A DNA stretch of 64,000 bases from Echeneis naucrates (GCF_900963305.1 NC_042515.1:4324377-4388376); one strand, 5' to 3'. Shown: positions 25,456 to 37,019, numbered from the stretch's first letter. Notes: generated by a model from the sequence alone, not told the origin. A program made the numbers and translations.

Positions 25456-26143
25456 AAAACACTGTCTGAGAAAACGGAAAGAGGATAGTTACACATTAAC
25501 TTGGTTTGGTTTACTTGTCCAAAAATCATCATAATAGTGATGGAAGAGCCTACGTGGGGGGGGGGGGGGGGGGGGGAGAGAATCAGTCTGTTAATAGAGG
25601 AGCTGAACTGATAGGCGGCACTTGACCAGTTTTAGCTGACAGCCCTTAACCAAAGCAGCCATGACTTAACTGCTGCGTACGTCTGTCAACCTTTAAACTG
25701 GACTGAATGTTTTCACATGCTGTCATTCTCTCTTCTGAAATATTCCCTCAGGTGGAGGTCTGCCACCACACTATTCACCATTCATATAAACATGAACTCA
25801 CAAAAAAGTTTTTTTAAATCCATTCAAATTTTAGGTCTTCAAGCTAACTAGTCAATTTTGTGTGATAGGTTGTGTTTAGTGTCCACTTCTTGTAACCTCT
25901 AACACAATCTCAGATGGTAAAGTCACATAATCCAACTCAACACAAAAAAGGTTTTAATATTTTACAATGTCATTGTTATGTTGTTTGACAATATTAAAGC
26001 AATAAGTCTGGATTATGATTTAACCCGCTTATTTTTTTTTTTTTTACTGTTGATGGGTCACTGGTGTCCAAACATTGTTTATGCATAGAATCCTTAAACC
26101 GTCCATTTATACAGACACACGCATGCCTTTTATACATATGGAT

Positions 26144-26252
26144 GGAGTGTGGGAAAGATCTGGAGGGCAGAGCTGATTGTGAAGAGGGTCCACTCCACCA
26201 GCAGCAAAGTGTTTCCCCACAGGGATTTGGCACACTTCATGAAACAATTAGG
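26144..26252 (+). promoter_or_regulatory. beta3 block upstream of her4 C
   Basis: 'gagtgtgggaaagatctgg' (core 26149-26155) through 'atttggcacacttcatg', matching the other beta blocks; 1.2 kb before copy C. Confidence 0.55.
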
Positions 26253-26522
26253 CTAAGCTGCCCATCAGGAAACCTCCTGTCCACACGTGCAGAACTGAAG
26301 GTTTGATCAAGTTGATGCTCAGTAATGAGACAAAATTATGACTGAAAATGTGAAATAACAAACACTTCCAATCTTCCTTATTTCCCCACACGAAACAACA
26401 TAAAGTGAAGTTTTCAGTACTTTAAGAGATTTTGCACCGTAAATTCAAATTTTAAAAGCTGTCAGTGTCGGCCAATGGGATCTTTTCCCTCCAGATGGTT
26501 GGCGATGTCAGGCTCTCGGGTT

Positions 26523-26685
26523 TCCATCACAATACAGGCAGCATCTGTCACTGAAGTCCTTTTGTTGTCCATTGACCACAGCTCAGGGAGTCAGTGTGGG
26601 AAACTGAGCTCAGCTTGTTACTCACTGACTACAAGACGGCACGTGTCCAGAAACTCACTTACATCTGGACAGCAGCAGGATTAGT
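26523..26685 (+). promoter_or_regulatory. gamma block of her4 C
   Basis: RBPJ-type core at 26596-26602 and CACGTG at 26640-26645, otherwise as in copies A, B and D. Confidence 0.6.
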
Positions 26686-27215
26686 TCTGACTTCACTTCA
26701 AATGTCGAATTGATGGATGGTCACTCCAATTTTTTTTAGTTTTTATGGTATTGTTTTTTAGCCAAATAGTGCAGTTTTGACTGTCTACATTGAAAATGTA
26801 ATATACTGATGTCCTTAATCAGTAAATATCTAAATTAAACCAAATTATGAATTGATGGATTTCACCTGCTACACTTTCTGTTGTGACTCAAAAGACAGGC
26901 AAGACAAAAAGAAATCAAACTAAGAGGTTAAATATCTATTTTCATCCAGTGTATAGATTATTATGGAAATTTGTTTCTCTCTCACATGTGACAGAATGAT
27001 CAGAGTGTGTCCAGCCAAAGTCATTGATCCCAGGTCTGCTCTCTCTACAGGGTCACCACTTTCCCAGATTCACTTAGAGCTCTTTCAGTCTCTCTCCATC
27101 ACCCCCCCAGTCCTCCACCTGTTCCCCTGAGATCTAACTATTGTCCCCTGGGCATATGTAACACCATTCAGCATGTTGATGCTCCAAATGTCCTATTGTC
27201 TCAGCAAGCTGTCTG

Positions 27216-27289
27216 ATTGGCTGAGACTGTGAGAAACTCCAACCAGACCAAGACCCACACATTCATATGGAGATGTGGGACTATAAATA
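27216..27289 (+). promoter_or_regulatory. Core promoter of her4 C
   Basis: Inverted CCAAT (ATTGG, about 27216-27220) and TATAAATA (27282-27289) with the conserved spacing. Confidence 0.8.
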
Positions 27290-27355
27290 GGAGGGATGAA
27301 GCCAGCAGAGATCACATTCTCTCTACAGAGACCTCTACAGCACACAGATCCAGCT

Positions 27356-27847
27356 ATGGCACCTACAACCACTGCAGCAATGAGCAACTCTCAGGAGCAT
27401 CTGACTCTGACCCACAAGGTGAATTGGAGATTCAAAACCGAAACATGATTTATCAAAAGGGTTCTTCTTTTACTGCTGACTTTATACAGCAGAATAAGTT
27501 TACTCATGACTTTGTTCGCCTCTCTACAGCTCAGAAAGCCTCTGGTGGAGAAGTTACGCAGAGAGCGAATCAACAGCAGCATTGAGCAGCTCAAGTCTCT
27601 CCTGGGTCCAGAGTTCCTCAAACAGCAGCCAGACTCCAAGCTGGAGAAAGCAGACATCCTGGAGATGACAGTTTGCTTCCTGACACAGCTGCAGCAGCAG
27701 AATCTACAGCAGAGAAGACTCCTGAACCACGTCAACAAGCTGCAGTCTTCCTCTGATAAGAACCTGACTGAGGCTGACTTCTCTCTGCAGACCAGCATCA
27801 CCAAAGACCAGAGTCCAGTCCACAGCGCCCCCTGGAGGCCGTGGTAG
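27356..27847 (+). CDS. her4/Hes5-like bHLH repressor copy C, Orange-less
   Basis: Exon 1 is 27356-27418 and exon 2 is 27530-27847, encoding the same 126-aa bHLH-WRPW protein. One change in the acceptor's pyrimidine tract ('gttcgcctctctacag') leaves the AG intact. The gene sits inside the first of two nearly identical 4.0-kb tandem units, so its regulatory blocks and 3' UTR are duplicated with it. The role, repression downstream of Notch in neural or somitic progenitors, is inferred from the family. Confidence 0.92.
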
Positions 27848-27939
27848 ACCCCTACAGACTGGACTCACTACCAGACAAACTCAGACCATGATGGTCAAAC
27901 ATCACTGGAACTGACTTCTGTGAAACTTCAGGACTTGTT

Positions 27940-28872
27940 CTTCTGTATTAACAGAAGGTTGAATTTAGTGTGTTCCTCTCAGTAAGAGGAGATTTCCTGA
28001 TGGAAACGACAGCAATAATATCTTTCAAGTGAAGAAAGAACTTTTTTCATGCATGTTGCATGAACACAATTCTGATTGTGTCAGCAATCATTATTATACT
28101 TTATTCCTGAATTCTATGAAACAAAGGACTTGTTCTTCTGTATTATCAGAAGCTTTTCAAATACTTTCGAGTGTTTCAAACTTTCTTGTTTAAAGAAAAA
28201 TATTTCCTGTGGAAATAGTGTTACAGAGTGACATTATCTTTCATACTGAGAAAGAAGCTTTGTAGCTTTCATTGTGATAAAAACAGTTTTATGGATTTTC
28301 ATGATTTTCATCATGATCTTTACATCACTTTAATCTATCTGATTACTAAAAACTGATCTGTTGTAAGATCAGATTGTTCATTGTTTTCTCCTAAACCTTT
28401 AGTTAAAATCCTAATTTTGCTGTGATATGTTTGTGCTTTACTGAACGTAAAATATAATCCATGATTGATGTTTGTTACCTCCTGAGTAGCATTGATCATT
28501 TTGATCAAACACCTTAATTGTTCAGTTGATGGACGTTCCCTCACTTTATGTGATTATTGAAAACTGATCTGTTTTAAGATCAGCATGTTTATCTTTTTAC
28601 TGTAAAAGGTTTCATGTCACATCGTCACAGTTTTCCAGTGACAATATGACTTTTACATTCTGAGAATTTGCCAAATTTTGTGATTATGAAGAATGTGACC
28701 TGTTTTTAGGTCAAGTTTTACTGTTTGGAACAAACTCTCCTGGGACAGTGACTGCAGTGTCCACCAATACTGTAAATTGTTTGTCTTTTATGAAGACAGT
28801 CGTTCCTTTACTCTGTCTGAGTACAGCGTTTCTTGTAGAACTCTACAAGTTGTTGTTGTGATGTATCATCAC
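27940..28872 (+). other. her4 C 3' UTR hairpin series
   Basis: Same stem-loop order as copy B, ending in the GTGATG/CATCAC stem-loop at 28858-28872. TGTGAT hexamers are kept. Confidence 0.55.
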
Positions 28873-28919
28873 CTCTAGGTGGAGCCTTCATCGTCTTTGT
28901 GGCTCAATGTGTCCTGTTT

Positions 28920-28925
28920 AATAAA
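28920..28925 (+). terminator. Polyadenylation signal of her4 C
   Basis: AATAAA in the same context as copies A and B. Confidence 0.8.
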
Positions 28926-29332
28926 CAAACATCAAGATGAAAATGTTTTTTCCACGTTATTTCTGTTGTATTGATCTTGTATATCATAAGGAATCACAGA
29001 CTTTCCGTGTCTGTGTTAATGAATTCCTCTCTCTAAAATGACCCTCTGTTGATCGTGAAGGTGAATGTACCAATGCGAGTGCCCGTAAATTACCAACCTC
29101 CTGGTTTACTGAAAAGTTTAGCACATTGAGATGTTTGATGACAGCCAGCCACTCTGTTTCTATCTAACAACAAAAGACATTAACACATGAGAGACCACAC
29201 ATCTTTAAAAACCTTTTTCGGCAACATCCATTTGCGGTTAATTGTCAAGTATTTTAATAGAAAATGTCATAATTGAACACTTTTGCTCTTTCAAGAAGTC
29301 AGATGTTATATTTAATGTGACGTATAATTGAA

Positions 29333-29475
29333 CACACTTCTGTTGCTTCTCCATTGAAAGGACAGAGTGTGGGAAACCAGGAGAGACTCACTCACAGAGC
29401 CCTGAGGGACAATAGATCCCGACCTTTGACCTGAAGAGGCACAGATTAAAGGAGCTCTGGCTTTAAATGTGCCTT
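29333..29475 (+). promoter_or_regulatory. alpha3 block upstream of her4 D
   Basis: Core GTGGGAA at 29369-29375, otherwise nearly identical to alpha2; 2.0 kb before copy D. Confidence 0.5.
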
Positions 29476-30152
29476 CTTTCAAAACACTGTCTGAGAAAAC
29501 GGAAAGAGGATAGTTACACATTAACTTGGTTTGGTTTACTTGTCCAAAAATCATCATAATAGTGGTGGAAGAGCCCATGTGGGGGGGGGGAGAATCAGTC
29601 TGTTAATCGAGGAGCTGAACTGATAGGCGGCACTTGACCAGTTTTAGCTGACAGCCCTTAACCAAAGCAGCCATGACTTAACTGCTGCGTACGTCTGTCA
29701 ACCTTTAAACTGGACTGAATGTTTTCACATGCTGTCATTCTCTCTTCTGAAATATTCCCTCAGGTGGAGGTCTGCCACCACACTATTCACCATTCATATA
29801 AACATGAACTCACAAAAAAGTTTTTTTAAATCCATTCAAATTTTAGGTCTTCAAGCTAACTAGTCAATTTTCTGTGATAGGTTGTGTTTAGTGTCCACTT
29901 CTTGTAACCTCTAACACAATCTGAGATGGTAAAGTCACATAATCCAACTCAACACAAAAAAAGGTTTTAATATTTTACAATGTCATTGTTATGTTGTTTG
30001 ACAATATTAAAGCAATAAGTCTGGATTATGATTTAACCCACTTATTTTTTTTTTACTGTTGATGGGTCACTGGTGTCCAAACATTGTTTATGCATAGAAT
30101 CCTTAAACCGTCCATTTATACAGACACACGCATGCCTTTTATACATATGGAT

Positions 30153-30261
30153 GGAGTGTGGGAAAGATCTGGAGGGCAGAGCTGATTGTGAAGAGGGTCC
30201 ACTCCACCAGCAGCAAAGTGTTTCCCCACAGGGATTTGGCACACTTCATGAAACAATTAGG
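30153..30261 (+). promoter_or_regulatory. beta4 block upstream of her4 D
   Basis: Core GTGGGAA at 30158-30164, nearly identical to beta3; 1.2 kb before copy D. Confidence 0.55.
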
Positions 30262-30531
30262 CTAAGCTGCCCATCAGGAAACCTCCTGTCCACACGTGCA
30301 GAACTGAAGGTTTGATCAAGTTGATGCTCAGTAATGAGACAAAATTATGACTGAAAATGTGAAATAACAAACACTTCCAATCTTCCTTATTTCCCCACAC
30401 GAAACAACATAAAGTGAAGTTTTCAGTACTTTAAGAGATTTTGCACCGTAAATTCAAATTTTAAAAGCTGTCAGTGTCGGCCAATGGGATCTTTTCCCTC
30501 CAGATGGTTGGCGATGTCAGGCTCTCGGGTT

Positions 30532-30694
30532 TCCATCACAATACAGGCAGCATCTGTCACTGAAGTCCTTTTGTTGTCCATTGACCACAGCTCAGGGAGT
30601 CAGTGTGGGAAACTGAGCTCAGCTTGTTACTCACTGACTACAAGACGGCACGTGTCCAGAAACTCACTTACATCTGGACAGCAGCAGGATTAGT
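30532..30694 (+). promoter_or_regulatory. gamma block of her4 D
   Basis: RBPJ-type core at 30605-30611 and CACGTG at 30649-30654, as in copies A-C. Confidence 0.6.
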
Positions 30695-31222
30695 TCTGAC
30701 TTCACTTCAAATGTCGAATTGATGGATGGTCACTCCAATTTTTTTAGTTTTTATGGTATTGTTTTTTAGCCAAATAGTGCAGTTTTGACTGTCTACATTG
30801 AAAATGTAATATACTGATGTCCTTAATCAGTAAATATCTAAATTAAACCAAATTATGAATTGATGGATTTCACCTGCTACCTACACACTCTGTTGTGACT
30901 CAAAAGACAGGCAAGACAAAAAGAAATCAAACTAAGAGGTTAAATATCTATTTTCATCCAGTGTATAGATTATTATGGAAATTTGTTTCTCTCTCACATG
31001 TGACAGAATGATCAGAGTGTGTCCAAGTCATTGATCCCAGGTCTGCTCTCTCTACAGGGTCACCACTTTCTCAGATTCACTTAGAGCTCTTTCAGTCTCT
31101 CTCCATCACCCCCCCAGTCCTCCACCTGTTCCCCTGAGATCTAACTATTGTCCCCTGGGCATATGTAACACCATTCAGCATGTTGATGCTCCAAATGTCC
31201 TATTGTCTCAACAAGCTCTCTG

Positions 31223-31296
31223 ATTGGCTGAGACTGTGAGAAACTCCAACCAGGCCAAGACCCACACATTCATATGGAGATGTGGGACTATAAATA
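31223..31296 (+). promoter_or_regulatory. Core promoter of her4 D
   Basis: Inverted CCAAT (ATTGG, about 31223-31227) and TATAAATA (31289-31296) with the conserved spacing. Confidence 0.8.
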
Positions 31297-31362
31297 GGAG
31301 GGATGAAGCCAGCAGAGATCACATTCTCTCTACAGAGACCTCTACAGCACACAGATCCAGCT

Positions 31363-31854
31363 ATGGCACCTACAACCACTGCAGCAATGAGCAACTCTCA
31401 GGAGCATCTGACTCTGACCCACAAGGTGAATTGGAGATTCAAAACCGAAACATGATTTATCAAAAGGGTTCTTCTTTTACTGCTGACTTTATACAGCAGA
31501 ATAAGTTTACTCATGACTTTGTTCTCCTCTCTACAGCTCAGAAAGCCTCTGGTGGAGAAGTTACGCAGAGAGCGAATCAACAGCAGCATTGAGCAGCTCA
31601 AGTCTCTCCTGGGTCCAGAGTTCCTCAAACAGCAGCCAGACTCCAAGCTGGAGAAAGCAGACATCCTGGAGATGACAGTTTGCTTCCTGACACAGCTGCA
31701 GCAGCAGAATCTACAGCAGAGAAGACTCCTGAACCACGTCAACAAGCTGCAGTCTTCCTCTGATAAGAACCTGACTGAGGCTGACTTCTCTCTGCAGACC
31801 AGCATCACCAAAGACCAGAGTCCAGTCCACAGCGCCCCCTGGAGGCCGTGGTAG
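31363..31854 (+). CDS. her4/Hes5-like bHLH repressor copy D, Orange-less
   Basis: Exon 1 is 31363-31425 and exon 2 is 31537-31854, giving the same 126-aa protein as A, B, C and F. Upstream it carries alpha, beta and gamma blocks like copy C. Its 3' UTR departs from that of A-C at about 32075 yet still ends in the GTGATG/CATCAC stem-loop before a polyadenylation signal, so it appears to be a whole gene. Confidence 0.92.
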
Positions 31855-31946
31855 ACCCCTACAGACTGGACTCACTACCAGACAAACTCAGACCATGTTG
31901 GTCAAACATCACTGGAACTGACTTCTGTGAAACTTAATGACTTGTT

Positions 31947-32511
31947 CTTCTGTATTAACAGAAGGTTGAATTTAGTGTGTTCCTCTCAGTAAGAGGAGAT
32001 TTCCTGATGGAAACGACAGCAATAATATCTTTCAAGTTAAGAAAGAGAAAATTTTTCATGCATGTTGCATGAACACACAAATGTGTGGAGAAAACAACTG
32101 TTGTAGCAGTTTAACCTTTAAACTGATCATTTTGTGATCATCATCATTGATCACTGATTGTGATCATCATTGATCATTTTGATCAACTTTGCTCTTTTTG
32201 GCCATATTGTGTCATAAATGACAATTATTATTATTATTATAATTGCCATTTATATATAATTATTATTATATTTCTGTGGCATGTTTTCTTTGATGAACAT
32301 AAATCCTCTGCATTATGATCACAACATTTAATCTGTTTTAAGGTTATTTGTGACATTTTGCCTGTTATTTCATGAGGAAATAGCTGATATTGTTATGATG
32401 TTAACAAGAAGTTTGTACTCTCTGCTTTTTGTCTTTTATCGACACTTTTGCTCTTCTACTCTCAATGTGAGTATATTGTTCCCATGTAAATTTTTTGTGA
32501 TGCATCATCAC
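31947..32511 (+). other. her4 D 3' UTR, diverged sequence with hairpins kept
   Basis: After the shared start, the UTR has different sequence but again many local stems: CACACA/TGTGTG near 32073-32087, TGATCA pairs around 32124-32176, and the terminal GTGATG-cat-CATCAC stem-loop at 32497-32511. TGTGAT hexamers occur near 32133, 32159 and 32496. Confidence 0.5.
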
Positions 32512-32557
32512 CTATTGTCAGCATTTCATACTTGATATTGCTTTATTTGATGTTTAC

Positions 32558-32563
32558 AATAAA
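32558..32563 (+). terminator. Polyadenylation signal of her4 D
   Basis: AATAAA in 'tttacaataaacaaacatt', 47 nt after the terminal stem-loop, the same distance as in copy A. Confidence 0.75.
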
Positions 32564-33700
32564 CAAACATTACTATTTGCAAAATCTATGTCCTCATCCT
32601 TTTTTGAAATTTATGTTATCATCTCTCAGTTCTGCTGATTGTTGGACAGTTGCAATGAAAAGAAACCTCCATTCCTCCCCATGCCTCACTCTCTCTTTCA
32701 CCAATGACATTACAGTACACAGACTATCACAGGCTATTACAAAACTTTACACTGAGTTCACCTCAGTGGCACCCTCACACACAAAATATTCTCAAAAATG
32801 TGAAAGAATAAGCTCAAACAGCTCATTCTGAGAACTGGATTGAATCACTTACCACTAATGTTGGAGTTCCTGCATCCGTCATGGTGGGATGAATCTGTAT
32901 TTGAGCACATGGTTACTGTCAACCCTTACAGGGAAGGCTTGTATCTGTAATTTTCAACAATAGAAATAAAATTTCACTTATATTAACCTGGTTATATTTA
33001 AATGAAAGTTCTCGATGGTCTGATGTTCTCAAAAAGTCAGTGTACTCCTTCTCATGAATGACTGACATAAGAAAATATGAGGATTTTTCAATAAAATTTA
33101 GATCTATTAATTGCCACATGTTGTATGAAGCAGAAGCCTGACAATGTCTTTATAACTCCAGATCATTGATGAAAAAGTTCTAATTTGTAAACTGTGATGG
33201 AAGAAATTTTAAGATGCAGCAATACTGTGATATTTCAAAAACAAAAAAAACAGGTACTATAGCAGCCAACTGTATTATCAGTATTAATGGAGAAAATGGC
33301 CCATGTGAGAGTAACATTAGTTGTATTAAGTGGATTAAAAACACAGGTGCATTCATGTGTCACTGTAATGTCACTTGTAGAAGTATAACAGTAAAAGTAT
33401 AAATGAGAGACAGAGTAGAAATACAGTTCTTCAGGTATCTCAATATTGTTCTTAATTAATTGCAGCTTGTCAGTTATCGTACTTTGTAACTTTCCAACAC
33501 CGCTTGTTAAAATTATTCTTTTATGGCTGAATTCATAGAAATTTTCTCTTTGTTTGTGCCCTTTTATACACATAAACGTATGTGCTATGACACCATGGTA
33601 AGACTCTCGTTTCTTATTGATAAATGTCATAATCATCTGCGAGCACACAACAAAACAACCACAAACTGATGTGAAACCAGATTCAGGTGGGATTACCTCC
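32564..33700. other. Intergenic, nothing recognised
   Basis: AT-rich spacer after her4 D. Short open frames on both strands (for example 33235-33648 minus) show no family resemblance or splice context and are probably chance. Confidence 0.5.
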
Positions 33701-33719
33701 CAGTTTATCTCTTCTCCAT

Positions 33720-34345
33720 CTGTGTGTGTGTCTGTCTCTCTGCTGTTTGCGTAAGGGCCTCAGGTTTCCCACCGCCCCTCCTCCCGGCCCTCACGGCTCC
33801 CCGCCACAAAGCTGAACGTGCCCCGGTCACACGCCCTCCTCTCTCTCTGGTGCTGGGAGCCACTGCGACACACGGCTTCCCACACTTCTGTATGCGGCCG
33901 GCTCAGCCATGCACACAAAAGAAGTGTGTCTGCTCTCACAAAGCCTCAGGATTGTTCTCAGGCAGGGAAAAGACAGAAGGCCACTTCACAGATCAGCCAT
34001 CTGGTTCAGCTGTAACTCACCACACAGGCAGTCAGAAAATACACCTTTAACATTTATCAATAATAATGTATCACTAAATTTATTGAATAATATTTCTGTC
34101 ATATGTTTTACATAGCAGTTTTATGTACATTTGTAACGTGAGTGTAAGATTCAAAGTAAAATTGCCATCCATTTTGGTTTGTCTCTGAATCACCATTCAT
34201 ATTTGGTGTTTTAATCCTTTTTTTGTTTGCACTTTTCACTTTCACTTCACTTGTTTTGTTGCCATGCCAGTGTCATTGATGTCAAATCATCAACAGCTCT
34301 CTATTTTTTTTCCCGTGTCCACTTCAGGAAGAGCACTTTCCCACT
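33720..34345 (+). promoter_or_regulatory. GC-rich upstream region of gene G with three TTCCCAC sites
   Basis: Reverse-oriented RBPJ-type cores TTCCCAC at 33766-33772, 33877-33883 and 34338-34344. The region 33755-33915 is much more GC-rich than its flanks. Its position before the her-like gene G suggests a Notch-responsive enhancer; this is inference. Confidence 0.45.
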
Positions 34346-34441
34346 GACCTCTCTGACGTGTGGCATTCATATGAAGCATCCCACCTGTCCTGTGTGACAG
34401 CCATTATGTTCACTCTTTTGTCCGATGCTCTGAGGCTCCTG

Positions 34442-34486
34442 ATTGGCTGAGTGGCGGAGAGGGAGCGCAGTCTGGGCAGGATAAAT
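34442..34486 (+). promoter_or_regulatory. Core promoter of gene G
   Basis: 'ctgattggctgag' (inverted CCAAT, 34442-34446) is shared with the her4 promoters, followed by a TATA-like 'gataaattc' (34480-34488), about 95 nt before the ATG. This supports common origin with the her4 genes. Confidence 0.6.
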
Positions 34487-34577
34487 TCAGAGCAGAGACG
34501 CACATTTCCACAGAGACGTTCTCCGAACCTTCGCAAGTGACTCCTGAAATCTTGAACTACCAGAAACAAGCACTGAA

Positions 34578-34989
34578 ATGGCTCTGTATGCAGACCTCGC
34601 TCTTCAGGACAGCGTGAAGGAGCAGCTCTTTAGGTAAGACAAATCTGCACTTCTCTTTTGCTAAACCATCGTTTTTCTGTGAAAACCTTTATAGATTAAA
34701 GTTGCATGAGCATATATTAGTAAAATATTTGACTTATTTCTCTTGTTCTTTTAGGTATAAACTCCACATGTTGGAGAGGAAGTGCTGCACTGGAGTGGAG
34801 AAGCTGAAGGCTCTGATTGGAGAGCACCTTCACAATGGGATCCCTGTCTCAGACATGCTGGAGAAAACCAAGTCCTTCCTCACCTTGAGAAGAACCCTGC
34901 TGTCCCACAGCGGCTACTCCAAGTATTCACGGGACATTTTACGTCTGTTCCCTGATGCAGAGGAGGACGTGGCTCCACTCTGCTGTTGA
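34578..34989 (+). CDS. Derived her-like HLH protein without basic region or WRPW (gene G)
   Basis: Exon 1 is 34578-34633 and exon 2 is 34755-34989 (GT-AG intron), giving 96 aa. The intron falls just before the bHLH, close to the her4 intron position. From residue 24 the text MLERKCCTGVEKLKALIGE lines up with her4 EKLRRERINSSIEQLKSLLG, and MLEKTKSFL with the ILEMTVCFL part of helix 2. The basic residues that contact DNA (RRER) are lost, the KLEKAD motif is decayed, and the protein ends in PLCC rather than WRPW. If it dimerises it could act like an Id/Emc-type HLH without DNA contact; that is inference. A TATA/CCAAT promoter, intact splice sites and a polyadenylation signal argue that it is expressed rather than a pseudogene. 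I do not know an exact ortholog. Confidence 0.7.
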
Positions 34990-35607
34990 TGAGGACCAGA
35001 AATGGACGACAGGGATACACCAGAGAAAAGTATCGTGGAAATACAAAGACTTGGTGTGGGTTGTTTGCCTCATCGAAGAGTTTTACAGATGAAATTGAGG
35101 ATTCAGTGTGACTGCCCACAGCTGGAGCTGAGGGTGAAGAGGTTACTGACTAAAACTGGAGGCTGTTATGACATGTTGCGCTGCTATTTGTGAGATTTAT
35201 GATTCTGGTGGGGTTTTCTTTATTGACAAAACCCACTAAAAATAAATCCAATCTATGCAGGAAATGTTTAAATGTTTAGGGCCAAATTTATTTTAATGAA
35301 TTTTCACTGTTTAAATTCAGTGAAATCTGCTTGACATTATAAGCCAAACAAAACAATGTTAACCTACTAGTTTCTCTGTATTAAAGAAAAGTATGGCTAA
35401 TATTGGGTGATTATAGTTTGGATTCTTCCTTGTTTTCAAGGTTTTTATGTATCATATACTTAAACATCAGCCTTTCTTCTGAAAAGGAATGTGTTATTAT
35501 TTTGTGTATGCCATGTATGCATATTTTATTGTTTTATTCATCTGTTTTATTTCTGTTCATCCAAAGTGGATTCAGATTTGTTTTGGTGTTTTTGCAGATT
35601 TCAAGAA

Positions 35608-35613
35608 AATAAA
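35608..35613 (+). terminator. Candidate polyadenylation signal of gene G
   Basis: AATAAA in 'caagaaaataaaaatata', about 620 nt after the stop. An earlier candidate lies near 35240. Confidence 0.5.
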
Positions 35614-35759
35614 AATATAAAAGACGCAAATCTCATTTCAGTTGATCTGCTCATTTTTGTGAAATATTAATGAAACAGAAAATTGGATTCAGACCCCGAT
35701 CAGAGGTCAGTTCTCTGCCAATATTTAGATTTGGGTGGACCTTTCATCACAATCCAGGT

Positions 35760-36290
35760 TCTTAAGAGGACGTACACAACACACACCGGTCCTTGTGTGT
35801 GTTGTGTCTGAAGCGTACTCAAAATAAACCCCCCAGGACCCTCCGTGTCTTTCTCTCTGTCTCTTCCTTTCTGATGGAGCTACCAAACTCTGTTTCTGAC
35901 AAAGATAACGTTTTCTGTCAGGCTTTAATACAAGCTAGGCTAATGGACGTTAGCATTAGAGCTGGGGGGTATTCCAGGTAGGAGGTTCAACAAACTCTGA
36001 GTTGACCATGACGCATGATTGATTCACCGTAGATTATTATTTTGGAGGGATACTTTTATTACCTGTAACACACGTGCGTCCTCCAGGTAAGAATATAGCC
36101 ACGATGTATAATCCTACCTGGATTATTTCTCCATAACCGATATCTACATCATACATCGTGGCCGTGTTATTACCTGGAACACACATTAGTTTGGATTAGA
36201 GTTTGGATGTCTTCTGTGGACATCACTACAACACGGTCCAACTCCTCATCAGTCACAGCTGAATACAGCTCTGTCTTCCTGCACAAAAAA
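35760..36290. repeat. Scrambled transposon fragments, left part of the island
   Basis: Several pieces recur 2 kb away. The 48-bp text starting 'gtacacaacacacaccgg' (35771) recurs at 38342. 'gggtattccaggtaggagg' (about 35968), a Harbinger-type end, recurs at 38414. 'caagctaggctaatggacgt' (35931) recurs inverted near 38055. An imperfect palindrome bounded by GCCACGATGTAT and CATACATCGTGGC lies at about 36088-36165 and again at about 38248-38325. Confidence 0.6.
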
Positions 36291-37019
36291 AAAAAAAAAA
36301 AAACATGAACAAAGAGTAATGTCCCGGTGTGTTAACCGATCTGGTTCCTCCAGGTTCCTGTTCCCCTTTACGCTGATTTACTGCTGAGTCGTGCGTAGTT
36401 GCTAAGTTACCGTGCGTACTTGAAGAAACGAGAAGTAGAAACGCAAATAGAAACACAGCTGGGTGTACGGAAAGCGAAATGGAACAAGCCAGCGTGTAGG
36501 TGACTGGTATGTTATTTATTATCTAAAAAATAAATTGAGAATGCATTTGTTCGGCCAATCTCTGAGTAAATGGATACAAGCTAGCCTAGCTGTTAAGTAA
36601 ACCTCAGTGCCGGATCACTTACACTAGTTAGTCGATTCGAAATGGACTGCTAGCTAACTGGTTAGCATGCTTGACTGACGAATTGATGACATTATTTTGA
36701 TGTATTACGTTACTATAGTTTACCATTCATTTGGAAAAGGGGACATATTTCTGCTCCTCGGAAATACCCACCGGATAGTGTCCATATTTTTTCTAATTCA
36801 CAAACTCGCTGAAGACGAGTTTGTCCAAATGAACATACACTCACATGACAAACGCTCATCCTGGCCACCCGAATGTATCAACTTAAACTGTAGCATATTT
36901 ATTTATTTACTCATAGAAATTATAAACAAATCAACAGGCCTGGACTCGGAGCTAAGAAATCGCAAATGTGCAATAATCTCTTTTCCATTAAAAACAATGA
37001 CTGGCAATACCGCATGAAA

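Larger units (their letters stand above)
24901..28925 (+). repeat. Tandem her4 unit, first 4.0-kb copy (carries gene C)
   Basis: The sequence from the copy B polyadenylation signal to that of copy C is repeated from 28926 up to about 32070 around copy D. B-to-C start spacing is 4,025 bp and C-to-D is 4,007 bp. Differences by eye are few: a G run of 21 (25556-25576) against 10 (29581-29590) and scattered substitutions. Each unit holds alpha, beta, gamma, core promoter and gene in that order. Confidence 0.85.
28926..32070 (+). repeat. Tandem her4 unit, second copy (carries gene D, 3' part replaced)
   Basis: Repeats the 24901-28925 unit up to about 150-200 nt past the copy D stop codon, where identity ends near 32075 shortly after the TTCATGC/GCATGAA stem. 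The 3' breakpoint falls inside the 3' UTR. Confidence 0.8.

Noticed and set aside
18925-28872. CRISPR-like array from the repeated hairpins
   Set aside because: Stems differ in sequence from one another and lie in a eukaryotic 3' UTR; there is no common repeat with unique spacers.
16699-30694. Classical Su(H) paired sites (two inverted cores 15-17 bp apart)
   Set aside because: I looked in each alpha, beta and gamma block; each has a single canonical core, with no facing TTCCCAC at that spacing.
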